This document shows, one piece after another, positions 47,601 through 56,920 of a stretch of 64,000 nt of DNA. This DNA comes from Mytilisepta virgata (taxonomy: Eukaryota > Mollusca > Bivalvia > Mytilida > Mytilidae). The notes under the pieces were generated by a model. It made no database searches, had not been told where the DNA came from, and worked only from the letters and a program-made list of their open reading frames with translations. The position numbers were made by a program, and so were the translations under genes. Positions within the stretch are counted from its first letter, which is position 1, and each line of letters opens with the position of its first letter. Location of the stretch: assembly GCA_028015205.1 (NCBI GenBank), contig CM051511.1, positions 33,286,001 through 33,350,000 of the forward strand. Direction: 5' to 3'.

Positions 47601-48308
47601 CTCAATTACCTTTGCAGTCATATTGAAAAGTCTAATAGGTATCCTATTTTTGCCACTTTTCCTAAGTTCAACAACACGCGGACATACCGATATCTGATTT
47701 GAAAATGAATGTTCAGTATTTTCAGTTACTAAAGTTGTACGTTCCCCATTCTTACTATTTACAAGTCCAGATATAGTTTTAATAGACATAGGCGATAGTT
47801 TTACAACCCTTTTATTTGTGGAACGTACAAGATCTGTATCGGTACAAAGTGATGACAAAGCAACATTCCATGCTTCAGGAACCTTGTCATTGCTTCCTAT
47901 GACACCGTTACATAAGTTGAGTACATTGGTTCCAATTACAAGGGGTACCCTATTGTTGTATTCAGTTGTAGCTACCACCAACAATGGAACAGGGAAGACC
48001 CTTTCAAACAATGGTAATTTTAGATCAACTTCAGCAAATCCTAAATAAGGCAGTTTTTCACCACTAGCCACACTGATTGAAAGCATAAAATTATCTAATC
48101 CTTGTATCTCAGGTGGGGGTTTCAACTTTTTAACCATAGCTTCTGAAATTGTAGAGATCATTGAGCCACTGTCAAGCAAAGCCTTACATTTGGTGCCATT
48201 TACTAAAATGTCAGTTTCATTTGCAGCAACAACAATTCTATTTAACAAATCTGATGGGCTATGATACAATGAGTCCCCAATTAGCCACTCATTAGAGACT
48301 CCTACATG
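44676..48308 (-). CDS. Gypsy pol: protease, RT, RNase H, integrase
   Basis: No ATG opens the frame; it is entered by -1 frameshifting at 48314-48308. Residues are numbered from the Leu codon at 48269. Retropepsin-type protease has LLDSGS (Asp33). Reverse transcriptase spans about 330-530 with Asp409 (IDLRAAYWQ) and FLDD at 472-475, an accepted variant of YxDD. RNase H has Asp638 (HTDAS) and Asp704. The integrase zinc finger uses His889, His894, Cys924 and Cys927; its catalytic triad is Asp955, Asp1014 and Glu1050. All catalytic residues are present. The frame ends at TAA 44678-44676 within the GPY/F-like region; the tail resumes at 44675. Role: matures Gag-Pol, copies the RNA and integrates the DNA. 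Confidence 0.93.
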   Translation of the reverse strand, partial: HVGVSNEWLIGDSLYHSPSDLLNRIVVAANETDILVNGTKCKALLDSGSMISTISEAMVKKLKPPPEIQGLDNFMLSISVASGEKLPYLGFAEVDLKLPLFERVFPVPLLVVATTEYNNRVPLVIGTNVLNLCNGVIGSNDKVPEAWNVALSSLCTDTDLVRSTNKRVVKLSPMSIKTISGLVNSKNGERTTLVTENTEHSFSNQISVCPRVVELRKSGKNRIPIRLFNMTAKVIEIKPKSVLCSLSEVKVVRHIDPFNESNVGTKIESDSGITEDEIEKMGIKIDDGLQGDIKQRLLSLIGKWKSVFSTGPMDLGFTDLVEHEIKLTDETPFKEPYRRIPPSMFNEVREHLKEMLESGAIRESMSSFSSNVVLVRKKDSSLRMCIDFRKLNRRTVKDTYPLPRVDETIDCLNGSKFYSKIDLRAAYWQCGIKESDKHKTAFSLGPLGFYECNRLPFGLTNAVACFQRLMEKCMGEMHLSECLVFLDDVIIFSKTVDEHFDRLEGVFRRLKENGLKLKGSKCEFFKTEIKYLGFVVSEEGIKPIQSVKNWPVITNVKDLRKFLGFTSYYRKFVKDYGKIVRPLNDLLIGHPTNVKGRGRPKGKSDKEKTKPTPWIWGDREQLARDTIIQKLTTPPILAYADYTLPFIIHTDASGDGLGAVLYQKQNGIDRVIAFASRGLRGSEKLYPAHKREFLAMKWAVTDKFHDYLIGNRFEVKTDNNPLTYILEKAKLDATSQRWVASLAEYDFTITYRSGKLNVDADILSRVRPEANIANDVVKTVCNSVTATSPDNPYIESLLLAQNAYPAVFESDAHFEISDVNWFQEQRADPNISKVIEIFQTGRKPTRRILSRKNREIRKLLNEWDKLFFKNGVLYRKCNLQSERVSQLVLPDVYREVVLTGLHDDAGHQGRDRTLYLVKSRFFWPGMERDVENKVSSCANCILRKSRSKRSAELVNIRSCQPLELICIDYLSLEKSKGGYENVLVITDHFTRFALAFPTKNQSAHTTAKCLWENFIQYFSFPCRLHSDQGRNFESKVIRELCNLAGVRKSHTTPYLPQGNGQCERFNQTLLNMLGTLDDQQKSDWKSYISPLVHAYNATRHESTGYSPHFLMFGWHPRLSIDAFLGTQNGLLTENNHDSYVQKLEKRLKFAYKTAANAAENACKRHKARYDLRVRNSILKPGDRVLLKNVGIRGKQKLANKWERYPYLVQS
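48271..48301 (-). promoter_or_regulatory. Frameshift-stimulating stem downstream of the slippery site
   Basis: GAGTCTC (48301-48295) can pair with GGGACTC (48277-48271), 7 bp including one G-U, with a 17-base loop. It starts six bases after the heptamer, the usual spacing. A competing perfect 7-bp pairing, AATGAGT (48293-48287) with ACTCATT (48274-48268), uses overlapping bases, so a switch between two folds is possible. Confidence 0.55.
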
Positions 48309-48704
48309 TTTAAACTCTGACCTTGACCTCTACTGTGACCTGTATTTTGACCAAAACCTCTATTCTGACTAAAACCTGTGTTCTGACCTAGACCGCCGCC
48401 TTGACCTATACTTCCACGTTGACCTTGACCTCTGCTCTGACCTAAACCTCTACTATGTTGACCTTGACCTCTGTCACTATAAGATCGACCTCTATAGTTA
48501 CTATTCTGAAAACGTCCAAATCCATTATTCTCTGTATTTTCTGACCCTTTGGAAAAAACTGTTTGTTTTGTACAATTTTTTAAATCTTTCAATTCCAATT
48601 CCATTGAGTCCATACGATTATTGAAGGCATCCAATTTTTTTAACACCTCACTAAGTTTCTGAGACTCAACAGAGACAGAATTTTGTTGGACCGGCACCGA
48701 AATA
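48302..48704 (-). CDS. Gypsy gag, C-terminal part
   Basis: Resumes gag beyond the MITE in the same frame (350 bp of MITE plus one TSD copy separates the halves and the distance is a multiple of three once it is removed). Encodes a short coiled segment (KLSEVLKKLDAFNNRMDSME), then about 50 residues of Gly/Gln/Arg/Asn-rich repeats such as GQGQ, SRG, NRGFGQN. There is no CCHC zinc knuckle, so RNA binding probably depends on this RG-rich tail. Ends SLNM then TAG at 48304-48302, overlapping the frameshift spacer. Confidence 0.8.
48308..48314 (-). promoter_or_regulatory. Slippery heptamer T TTA AAC for gag-pol -1 frameshift
   Basis: In the gag frame the codons are CAG AGT TTA AAC ATG TAG, giving X XXY YYZ = T TTA AAC in phase, with the gag stop two codons later. 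A -1 slip continues as AAA CAT GTA GGA, exactly the open pol frame. A stem six bases downstream supports it. Confidence 0.85.
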
Positions 48705-48707
48705 TTA

Positions 48708-49054
48708 GGGAAGAGATCAAAAGTTCAATGTCGGATAAAAAACTTAATTCAAATAGTTTGGGGGTGGGGGGGGGGGGGGGGGGGTAAAAATCTCTGCAAG
48801 TTTTGTTATCCGACATCGATTTTCGGATTGAAAAATACGGATTCAAGTGATGACCAAGTCAAAATACAGAACAAACATACATTGTTGAGAAAAAACAGGA
48901 CCCATGATACAAAAAGTATACTCAAAGCATATGCCCATATTGGTCAATCAATTTTCCCCAAATTAAGTTAAGAGGGGGGGTGGGGGGGGGGGGTCAGTGA
49001 AAAAACTATGTGAATTAAGTTTTTTATCCGACATTGAACTTTTGATCTCGTCCC
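48708..49054. mobile_element. PIF/Harbinger-like MITE inside gag
   Basis: 347 bp with terminal inverted repeats of about 48 bp and few mismatches (GGGAAGAGATCAAAAGTTCA at the left, the complement of GGGACGAGATCAAAAGTTCA at the right) and a TTA target duplication at 48705-48707 and 49055-49057. A 3-bp TWA duplication and GG-starting ends point to PIF/Harbinger. Two long G-runs (about 48761-48783 and 48973-48992) sit symmetrically inside. No coding capacity. It ends the gag frame 11 codons after entry. Confidence 0.85.
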
Positions 49055-49905
49055 TTACTAGATGAAGAATTTACCAAGTCTAATTCAATAGCCCGTATTT
49101 CCCTTCTTAATGTGTCAAAATCTTTAATAGTATCGTATTTATGCCTACTTGCATTTCGTAAAAGTGGGTCATGCAGTCCGGACCAAAATTTTGACCTTAA
49201 CATTTCATCTTTGGATGCAGAACTTATGTGACCTTTCTCAATAGCAGACTGTAAAACAGATTCTAATTTCATTCCGTAATCAGCTACTGTTTGATTAGGA
49301 TGTTGTTTTTCCATGTAAAACTGTTGTAAAAGTGCTTCACTGCTGTACACGTTGCCGAAAACGCCCTCCAACTTGTACAAAATTTGGTTGGGGTTAGCGT
49401 CTTCAGGCAAAGTCAACAACAAATTCCTAGCCTGCCCTTTAAATGAATTTCGAATTGCTTGCACTACTACGGTTTCTGTAAAATTACCTTCTCTGATGAT
49501 ACATTTAACTTCAAATTTCCATACTTCAAAAGTAGTTTCTCCCTTTTGGTCCCCAGAAAATGTAGGAATTCTAGGCCGTTGCCAACTTGTGCCAATGCAA
49601 GAAGAATTCAAAGCATTACTCAATGCTTTTACTGCAGGAAAACTGGCTTTTCTAGTGGGTGTAGGGGGTGGTATTTTACTAAGATCCAGATTCAATTTCG
49701 GTGGGGGTGGTCTATCAGGGCCCTCAAAACCAACTTTAACTTTAGCCTTAGGTGAACTATGTTTGTGAATCATTTTATATTCATCATCTGTTACAACTTT
49801 GTAATTGGTATGGTTTTGTAAAAAATTTATCATTTTCTCAATGTCTGTTTGATCAATGTTCGCACCCTCTTGCTTAACTTCAGACTTCTCTAAACCAGCA
49901 TCCAT
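49024..49905 (-). CDS. Gypsy gag, N-terminal part (truncated by a MITE)
   Basis: ATG at 49905-49903, 293 aa as it stands. An acidic N-terminus and a Pro-rich segment (PPPPKLNLDLSKIPPPTPTR) precede a capsid-like region at about 115-275 with FSGDQKG, TFEVWKFEV and LLTLPED, as in Ty3/Gypsy and Arc-type capsids. The last ten or so residues (about KGRDQKFNVG) come from the inserted MITE, not from gag. Confidence 0.85.
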   Translation of the reverse strand: MDAGLEKSEVKQEGANIDQTDIEKMINFLQNHTNYKVVTDDEYKMIHKHSSPKAKVKVGFEGPDRPPPPKLNLDLSKIPPPTPTRKASFPAVKALSNALNSSCIGTSWQRPRIPTFSGDQKGETTFEVWKFEVKCIIREGNFTETVVVQAIRNSFKGQARNLLLTLPEDANPNQILYKLEGVFGNVYSSEALLQQFYMEKQHPNQTVADYGMKLESVLQSAIEKGHISSASKDEMLRSKFWSGLHDPLLRNASRHKYDTIKDFDTLRREIRAIELDLVNSSSSKGRDQKFNVG

Positions 49906-50852
49906 TGTTTTTTTTTTTTTTTTAAATTTCAGTCCTTAAATAACTAGCAAAAAAATCATCAAAAATGAAATACAATGAAATGTGAATGAATGAATGAGTG
50001 AATGAATGAATGAATGAATGAATGATCTCACCGTCAATTCTGTCTTTGTCAATTATGTCAATTTATTTTGTGCTGCGTCTGTTATAACATGCGACACTGT
50101 AAAAGAAACGGAAAAGAATCACACCAAATTACTACACAATACAATCTATCAAAAATATATATATAAATTTTTAGAAAATTTCAATATACTATTTTAATTA
50201 ATGTCAATTGGAAATAAATATCCTTTCTTGAAATGTAAAGTCGCGAACATTTTGAAATATTTCAGTCCAATAACTTGTACGGTCTATTTCAGGTTCTGTA
50301 ACTACGCTGAGTTGATTCTTTTTAAGTGACAGACTTGCGCATTTCACAAGATATTTTGAATTCTCATGTACTGTCGGGCGTAACACACTATAATAATTAT
50401 ATATACATTTTTTTACATTTTACAGCGCTGTTTTGAACGATTCTATATACCCGCTATCACAACTGCATTTTGTTGAGAAAATCGTGTAATAAAATACGCA
50501 CTGAAATATTCACATTATTTAAGCACACTTGCACTTAACATCAGTCGAAAGCCTTGGTAAAGCAATACAGCATGCCACGTGGACGTTGTAAATACGGACA
50601 AGTAAATGTCGTTGAGCCAATACTATTGATGGTTACAGTAATAGTTTAGATTTTAAAAGTCGCTGAGCCAAAACTAATGGTGATAATTTTTGGTTGAGCA
50701 AGAAAAAAATAATTTTTTTCTTAAAGTCGCTGAGCCAATACTAAGACGACCAAGTAAGTACTAAGTTGGAAAATATATGCAGAATTCGGGCATCGCATCT
50801 CGCTGGAGCCTCCAAATTTTGTCGCCGGGAAATTTTCACAGGCGAAAATAAA
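49906..50852 (-). other. Gypsy 5' leader
   Basis: 947 bp between LTR and gag, long for the family. Contains a (TGAA)n tract (about 49983-50025), a T-run before gag and four imprecise GTCGCTGAGCCAATACTA units (about 50590-50760). No clear tRNA primer site abuts the LTR; GGCGACAAAATTTGGAGGCT occurs about 28 bases inside and resembles the region after a Gypsy primer site, suggesting a short insertion between LTR and primer site. Confidence 0.5.
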
Positions 50853-51146
50853 TGCTGATACTGCCCATTTATAATTTTATTTCTGCAAATACAGAAAGGG
50901 TGCAAACCACCCGTTAATGCTAACGCCGTAATAAGGAATGAAAATTGAAGGTAAAAAAACCAGGTAAATTCTCATGCAACATGCAAATTAAGGGCGCATT
51001 CGATAGGTTAGTATAATTTTAAATCTTAAAGTCACATGTCGTCTCAGGTCAATGAATACAATGAATGAAGATGAATATGAATATGAAATGAATAAAATGC
51101 GAATATATTTGATGAAATACATATACAAATATTTTTGGTTGTAACA
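50853..51146 (-). repeat. 5' LTR of the Gypsy element
   Basis: 294 bp; differs from 42663-42958 by about four substitutions and a TG indel. Followed directly by (TA)n at 51147-51171. Confidence 0.92.
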
Positions 51147-51215
51147 TATATATATATATATATATATATATGTGTATGGGTCATTTAGAAAAGTCTTTGT
51201 TTAATTGGGACAGCC

Positions 51216-51452
51216 ATTATGCAATCCAAATTGAATTTATTTGTTAAAGCGAATATGGCCATATTGTGTTACATACTAAGGCTAGAAAAAGTTTCGTTCG
51301 CCGGAAACGGAAGTAAAGTAAGGGAAATAACTTGCTTTAAATTATAATTTCAGAGTCAGAATCGTGAAACCGGAAATGAGTTTATGGAAAGGCTATTAAC
51401 ACAATATGGCCATATTCGCTTTAACAAATAAATTCAATTTGGATTGCATAAT
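51216..51452. mobile_element. Fold-back element with 56-bp inverted arms
   Basis: Arms 51216-51271 and 51397-51452 are near-perfect inverted copies (ATTATGCAATCCAAATTGAA ... ). The 125-bp centre contains GGGAAATAACTTGCTT and AGAATCGTGA, which reappear in the arms of the neighbouring element 51562-51959. No coding capacity. Confidence 0.8.
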
Positions 51453-51561
51453 GCTGTGCTCGCATAATTGGCCACGCCAACAGCATACTACTTGTTATAT
51501 AGTGGACATGAGCATCAGCAATGGTTTAATTATGCCGATGGCACCGATGAGTTAGTTTATA

Positions 51562-51959
51562 TATAGCCCTTTTCAGAAACTCCTATCCGGAATCACGATT
51601 CTGACTCTAAAGTTATAATTTGAAGCAAGTTATTCTTGCTGGGACGAACGTAGTACTGGTTCGCTGCAATAAAGAGTAAAGGATTAATTAACTTGTTAAT
51701 TTGCACATAACGTTTGGTTTGTATAAATTTGGGAACTACTTACGATCTTTTTGCTTCCAACATACTTTGTAATCAAACTTGATTATAAAGCTGGAAATAT
51801 TTGTATATCAAGTAATAAATAATTTCTATTTACTTCCTACTGGTTGCTCTGAACTGCAGCGAACCAGTACTACGTCTCAGCAAGGGAAATAACTTGCCTC
51901 AAATTATAATTTTAGAATCAGAATCGTGATACAGGAAATGAGTTTCTGAAAGGGCTATA
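51562..51959. mobile_element. Fold-back element with about 105-bp inverted arms
   Basis: Arms 51562-51668 and 51855-51959 are imperfect inverted copies: TATAGCCCTTTTCAGAAACT at the left and its complement ending AGGGCTATA at the right, meeting at TTCGCTGCA / TGCAGCGAA. The loop is about 186 bp. Shares arm sequence with the centre of 51216-51452. Confidence 0.8.
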
Positions 51960-52026
51960 GGAAACTTGAATTTAATATTAATTCGATTTGGACAAATTCT
52001 AATGAAAATAAAGGAAACCCCATTAT

Positions 52027-52030
<4 letters not shown>

Positions 52031-52094
<64 letters not shown>
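52031..52094. repeat. (TA)n microsatellite
   Basis: About 32 TA units upstream of the C1q gene. Confidence 0.95.
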
Positions 52095-52097
<3 letters not shown>

Positions 52098-52598
52098 ACA
52101 ATTGCTGGATAATTCCTTTCTACTATGAAAATACATACCTATATACATTTGTATTTCAGAACGCGAGGTTAAAAACATTTGAAACAAATTTTGAAAACAA
52201 AAATAACATGACATGCACCCCATGAAATTTCACATGTCCTCAACATAGTCGAATTTTAAAAAGTAGAATGTTTTTTTTTTAAATAATATGAAAATACAAG
52301 TGCAGAGTTTTTAACATGTAAAAAGATAAAAAAAAAAGTTTTTCAACTGATAATTTTATCCTTTGCTCCAGGAAACAATTTCACAATTTTTCATTAGCCC
52401 ATGATGTGGCCTAATGAAAAAATGTTTTGTCGATAGTACAAGGAAATACATTTGAAATTCTAACACGCATGGTCATCATGCAAAAGTTTCATTAACTCTA
52501 AACGTTATATATTCGTGTAAAAACTGTTCGAAATTAATCTGAACGCAGAACTACTATACTAAGTCCCCCAGTGATAAAGATCGATATAGTTCCTCATC

Positions 52599-52671
52599 AT
52601 GCTGCTTATCTGTAGTCTAGCCGCTTTACTCTTTGTTGCAACCGTAGGCGGTTCTTGTCCACCGGGAGTTG
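52599..52671 (+). CDS. C1q gene exon 1: signal peptide
   Basis: ATG at 52599, donor GAGTTG|GTATGT. The 17-residue hydrophobic core follows directly after the Met. A TATATATT at 52506-52513 lies about 90 bases upstream and could serve the promoter, but the region is AT-rich. Confidence 0.85.
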
Positions 52672-54730
52672 GTATGTATCTTTTAAATTTTTTTTCTTAA
52701 GCATAATTTTAGACAGTATGCACAATATCGGCAAATATAAAATTTATCTGTATGACCTTCAGATACACGAAATAAAGCAATCTTCTGATGATTTTCTCCT
52801 GTTTCGTAGCTAGTAAAGAGTAATTCTAAAGAGGTAGTTGTAACTTGGCTTTCACTGGATGACGTTTTATAAATTTCAGACCATCAATTCTGCAGCTGAT
52901 GCCCTCTGAAATGGCAATTCGTGAAGAGTCAAATCTTTACAGTTGTATATATAAATACAATACTGTATCTCCTAATTCAGAATCTTCATGGTCAGCATGG
53001 TCATTTCGGCTTCACCTGATAGACATTATATATATATATACTACTCTGGACCATCTTATTACAAGTATTTGACCGAGCAACTGGTCAATATGACGGGTTT
53101 AGGTTTTCAGTGATTCTTCATATTTCAGGAAAAGATGTCTTTGAAGACTTAATGAATGTAATGATGAAAATCAAATGCCAAGAAGGTAGATATGATATTA
53201 TTTTACAAGATTGTATCTATGTTATAATAAGAAATGAAAGAGTATACTGATAAACAGGTATTTCGTTTCATGGGTTTCGAATCACTTTCAACGGCTGTAG
53301 GAGAAATATTAGGTACCAATATTAATTTTATTGTAATGTACATAGCAAAGGTTTAATTTAAAGTTCCCCAAAACTGCATTTTTGTCATCTAATTTGAAGG
53401 CTAATTGCCTTAGTACGATATCCTATAGCTCTAAAACTGGGTTATTTTTTTAAACTCTTTCTGAAATACTTCTTTGTTATATACATTTCTCTAACCGCGG
53501 TTTAGTCAAGAATTACTCTGATATTTAAAAAGATTGATGGTTCATGCATGGTAAAACAATATTTCAGGGCTATAATTTTATTGTCTGTTTTAATTGTGAG
53601 GGTAAGTTAACTCTCCAGTAAGAAAATGACGAGTTCGATAGCAAATAGCAGGCTCGAAGATTTTTTTTACAAAGCAGAAAATTATTAACATTCGCCTGAT
53701 GCTTGTGTGTAGTAATTCACTGAGCCTTATCCTAAGGTTAAAAGTACAATCGAAATTTAGGGTTAAAGTGAATAGGGACATATTTTAGAAACATTCGTAG
53801 AACACGATGAGCCGTAAGTGTGATCTGAATTTCATTCTTACTATCATTGTTCTATTGACGTCATGGAACCAGACTATTGAGTCTTGATATGTTTACGAAT
53901 ATCTGTGAAACAATGCACTGAATAATACATTTGGTTATTTTGTTGGGGCTATTTAGGAATCGCCACATGGTGTGGGATTCTTGGACATTGAAAATAGTTT
54001 TGTGAACACTCGTTGTCTATTTTTGGTCTGTTATAGTCTGAAATGGGATGTTTTCTTGAAATTCTACTCCATGAAGAATAAAAACACGAATAAAACAAAA
54101 CCTAAACAAAAGTGTAAAAGTTGTTATGGCAGCTATGCAAATAAATCAATCATTCCTGGACCAAATGTAGGGAAAGACCAAACGTTTACTGACTGTATAA
54201 TATTTCACTTATCGTCTGTAAAGAATATATTGTCGTATATATTAGAACAAACTAAACAATTACGTAATTTATAAATTCAAAAGAGTATCATGGCATTAAT
54301 TAAAACATTTCTTTACTATTTCTAAGGTGGCGATCAGATTGGGATAAAAACCAAACCGGCATTTCTAGCTGTTCTGAAGACTTCTCTCTCCCTGGGCGCA
54401 AATAAGGTTGTCAAGTTTGACACATTGAAGACGAACGTAAGACGCGGATATGACGTCAACAGCGGAATTTTTACAGCGCCTCAGGCTGGAGTGTTCGAGT
54501 TTTCAGCAAATTTTATATCTGACGGCAGTGATAATTGGCTTGAATTAAATCTGATGAAAAACAACGAACGTATAGTGAGGGGACATGCTGCTAAAGATGC
54601 ATACACAGCGGGGTCTCTACAAGCAGTCTTAGAATTGAAGAAAGGTGACAGAGTGTACATTCGTCAGCCTCGCGGCTCCGGAAAAATACTAGGAGGTGAT
54701 TACACTATGTTTTCAGGTCATATGATCTAA
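52599..54730 (+). CDS. Secreted C1q-domain-containing protein (three exons)
   Basis: Exons 52599-52671, 53129-53185 and 54327-54730 join in frame (phase 1 at both junctions) to 177 aa. Exon 1 gives a signal peptide (MLLICSLAALLFVATVGG) then SCPPGVG. Exon 2 is a 19-residue link (DVFEDLMNVMMKIKCQ). Exon 3 encodes a single C1q domain at about 50-177 with SLSLGANKVVKFD, SGIFTAPQAGVFEFSANF and a C-terminal beta strand DYTMFSGHMI. There is no collagen stretch. Such short secreted C1q proteins are hugely expanded in bivalves and are thought to act as trimeric lectin-like recognition molecules in haemolymph. One Cys in the link could join subunits. AATAAA follows at 54756. Ligand unknown. Confidence 0.88.
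53129..53185 (+). CDS. C1q gene exon 2: short linker
   Basis: 57-bp exon between TATTTCAG and GAAG|GTAGAT; encodes GKDVFEDLMNVMMKIKCQE, possibly a short amphipathic helix with one Cys. Confidence 0.8.
54327..54730 (+). CDS. C1q gene exon 3: C1q domain
   Basis: Acceptor TTTCTAAG, stop TAA at 54728-54730. Holds the whole C1q jelly-roll domain in one exon, as is usual for bivalve members. Confidence 0.92.
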
Positions 54731-54755
54731 AGGTCAAAATGACAATAGATATTTG

Positions 54756-54761
54756 AATAAA
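54756..54761 (+). terminator. Polyadenylation signal of the C1q gene
   Basis: AATAAA 26 bases after the stop codon, giving a very short 3' UTR. Confidence 0.65.
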
Positions 54762-55353
54762 TAATTATATGTTGTTATCAGTTTTAATTTTCGATTGTGA
54801 ACTCCCCGGCCTTTCCTAGCAGTAACATACCAAGGTCTCCAGCCTATGGGGCGAACATTTCAGTGATGATTCTTAATGTCGCGCACGTGATTTTTTTGCG
54901 ACTTTCTCGACAGGGCGGGCTTGTATCACATAAACCTCTAAGACTGGGTTATGTTCAGTCTCTATTAATTTCATCACTACAAACATTTTACGGTCGTCAT
55001 AACGACTTGATTTGCCAATACGAAGTTTCTATCTCACGTATGAGACTAGATATCTGCAGTTAGATTTCACGACCTTCTGGAATTGACACCTTACCGGACT
55101 TGACACGTCACTGGCTGTTACTGAGTGGCAATGCGGCGGACGCCGTTCACGGAGCAGGACATGCTTACCCTTCTGTGCTGCCTTGTTCTATTTTTGTTTA
55201 CTTTATATTTTTTAAATTCTTTTAGTTATACATGTATCCTTGTGGCCTTTGTTTGTTGTGTTCTATTCTCATGACTTTTGTCTTTTTCTTTGATTTCGAA
55301 TTTATAAAATTTTCCCATTGTTTTATGTTTGGCGCGTTTGGTATTATTATGTC

Positions 55354-55450
<97 letters not shown>

Positions 55451-56715
55451 CCATAAGGAACTACAACATTGTATAAAATTGATAATATTCTGGGTTTATG
55501 AAAATGTTTGAATTTTGTGAAAACTAATTAGAAGTATCTCCTCGTCCATAGCCCTGACTTAAATAGTTTTGGCTTTTCTTATTTTGTTATTTTGGAATTT
55601 GAATTTGCTCTTCAACGTTTTTGGTTATATTTTTTCGGCTTTCAACAGTTTAGTTCTAAGGCCGATAAGTCCTGTGCATCAAACTCGTATTATCTACTCC
55701 ATCACAATTTCTTTCACTCGAATTGGTATTGTCATAAAAAAAATTCTATGAAACCAATTATGAGGCACACAATACGCATATGTCGTCGAATTATATTACT
55801 CGATAGCTGTGCTCAAATCCCCAAAAAAAGAAGAAAAGCCGAAAGCCGAAAGAGCAAATTAAAATGATATAGAAACATCCCACTGTTCAAAGGACAAAAA
55901 CTAAAACCAAAGGACAGAGCTGCGTACGAATGAGATTCTAATACCTATATTTACTAATATATGGTCTTAATCTAGATCTTTGCCTTTGTTTCTAGTCCAT
56001 GGAAGAAATAGAATTACCACTTTATAACTTGTATAAGCACACGAAGAGCTGTCCGTTATCATCCGGAAAATTCCTCTCTGATTGTCTTTTAGTAAATAGA
56101 GTGCTCTATGGTTAAAAGACCGAATCACACATAAACCTGTGTTATTAACACATATATAAATAAACAAATTAAACAAAAACTAACATAAATATAACAGTGG
56201 AAAAACTATTTAAGACCAAATAACACCTAAAACACGTAAAAGTGTCTACAACTATTAGAACAATACTAAATTATTACTCGCTGCGACATTTGTATCTGAT
56301 CTCCCCAAAAATTGCTTAATCTGATGCATTAAAAAAGTTTTATGATAGAATTTATAATAAAATAAACGTAAAACGTAAAACGGTAATTATTCATGAAAGT
56401 AAGCATTTCATTGCAGATTTCACGTCATGTTAATATGCAACCGGTTTTATGGTTGTCATTACCATGATTACGTATCAATGATCATGTTGATAAGGTATTT
56501 TCTCCTATTGTTGACGTGTTTAATCAGTGGGATAAAAATACATAATATTTTTAACCACTTCCCGGTGATTAACTTCTTACGTGAGAATTACCGCCGTTTT
56601 TTTTCTGCAGTTATTGGAACGATAAACTAGAGAAGTCCCGAAATGACGTCTATGTAAACAAACTACACAGCAACGACATGTTCTTGAGGTTTTTGTCGAA
56701 AATCATAGGAGAAAC
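54762..56715. other. Non-coding interval with a (TA)n tract
   Basis: Contains 55360-55448 (TA)n. About 55120-55180 (GCGGACGCCGTTCACGGAGC) and the T-rich stretch after it look like a dispersed mollusc repeat, but ends were not found. No exon recognised. Confidence 0.45.
55360..55448. repeat. (TA)n microsatellite
   Basis: About 44 TA units. Confidence 0.95.
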
Positions 56716-56853
56716 AGATTCTCCTTCAATTCACTCGTGAGTTATGGAATTTCTCCACCCTCGATAGTTAAAAGGCTCGCGTATTGAAAATCGAAAATTT
56801 AACTATTGAGGGTGGAGAAATTCCATAACTCACTCGTACCTGAAGGAGAATCT
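56716..56853. repeat. Inverted repeat with about 55-bp arms
   Basis: Arms 56716-56770 and 56800-56853 (AGATTCTCCTTCA ... and its complement, sharing GAGTTATGGAATTTCTCCAC) with a 29-base centre rich in GAAAATCGAAAA. Three or four mismatches or indels. Looks like a small fold-back MITE. Confidence 0.8.
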
Positions 56854-56920
56854 ATATCTATACATGTGTATGTGTTATTATGCCTATCGATGAGGTGACT
56901 CCCAGCTACAACAATTCAAG

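Larger units (their letters stand above)
42663..51146 (-). mobile_element. Ty3/Gypsy LTR retrotransposon with a third ORF
   Basis: 8484 bp on the minus strand. LTRs are 42663-42958 (296 bp) and 50853-51146 (294 bp), TG...CA bounded, differing at about four bases plus a 2-bp indel (roughly 1.4%). Order in the element: LTR, long leader, gag (49905 to 48302, interrupted by a 347-bp MITE), pol in the -1 frame (to 43953, with one in-frame stop at 44678-44676), ORF3 with an SGNH-hydrolase-like signature (43841-43179), LTR. Domain order protease-RT-RNase H-integrase places it in Ty3/Gypsy; no chromodomain is seen. A target duplication cannot be read because both flanks are (TA)n. The copy looks inactive now through the gag interruption and the pol stop. 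Confidence 0.93.

Noticed and set aside
48302..48697. Independent 131-aa gene starting at 48697
   Set aside because: Its apparent start is a GTG and the frame matches gag across the MITE, so it is the gag C-terminus.
48640..48846. Minus-strand frame with poly-Pro (PPPPPPTPK)
   Set aside because: It crosses the MITE G-runs and the MITE/gag junction; the proline run is translated poly(G/C).
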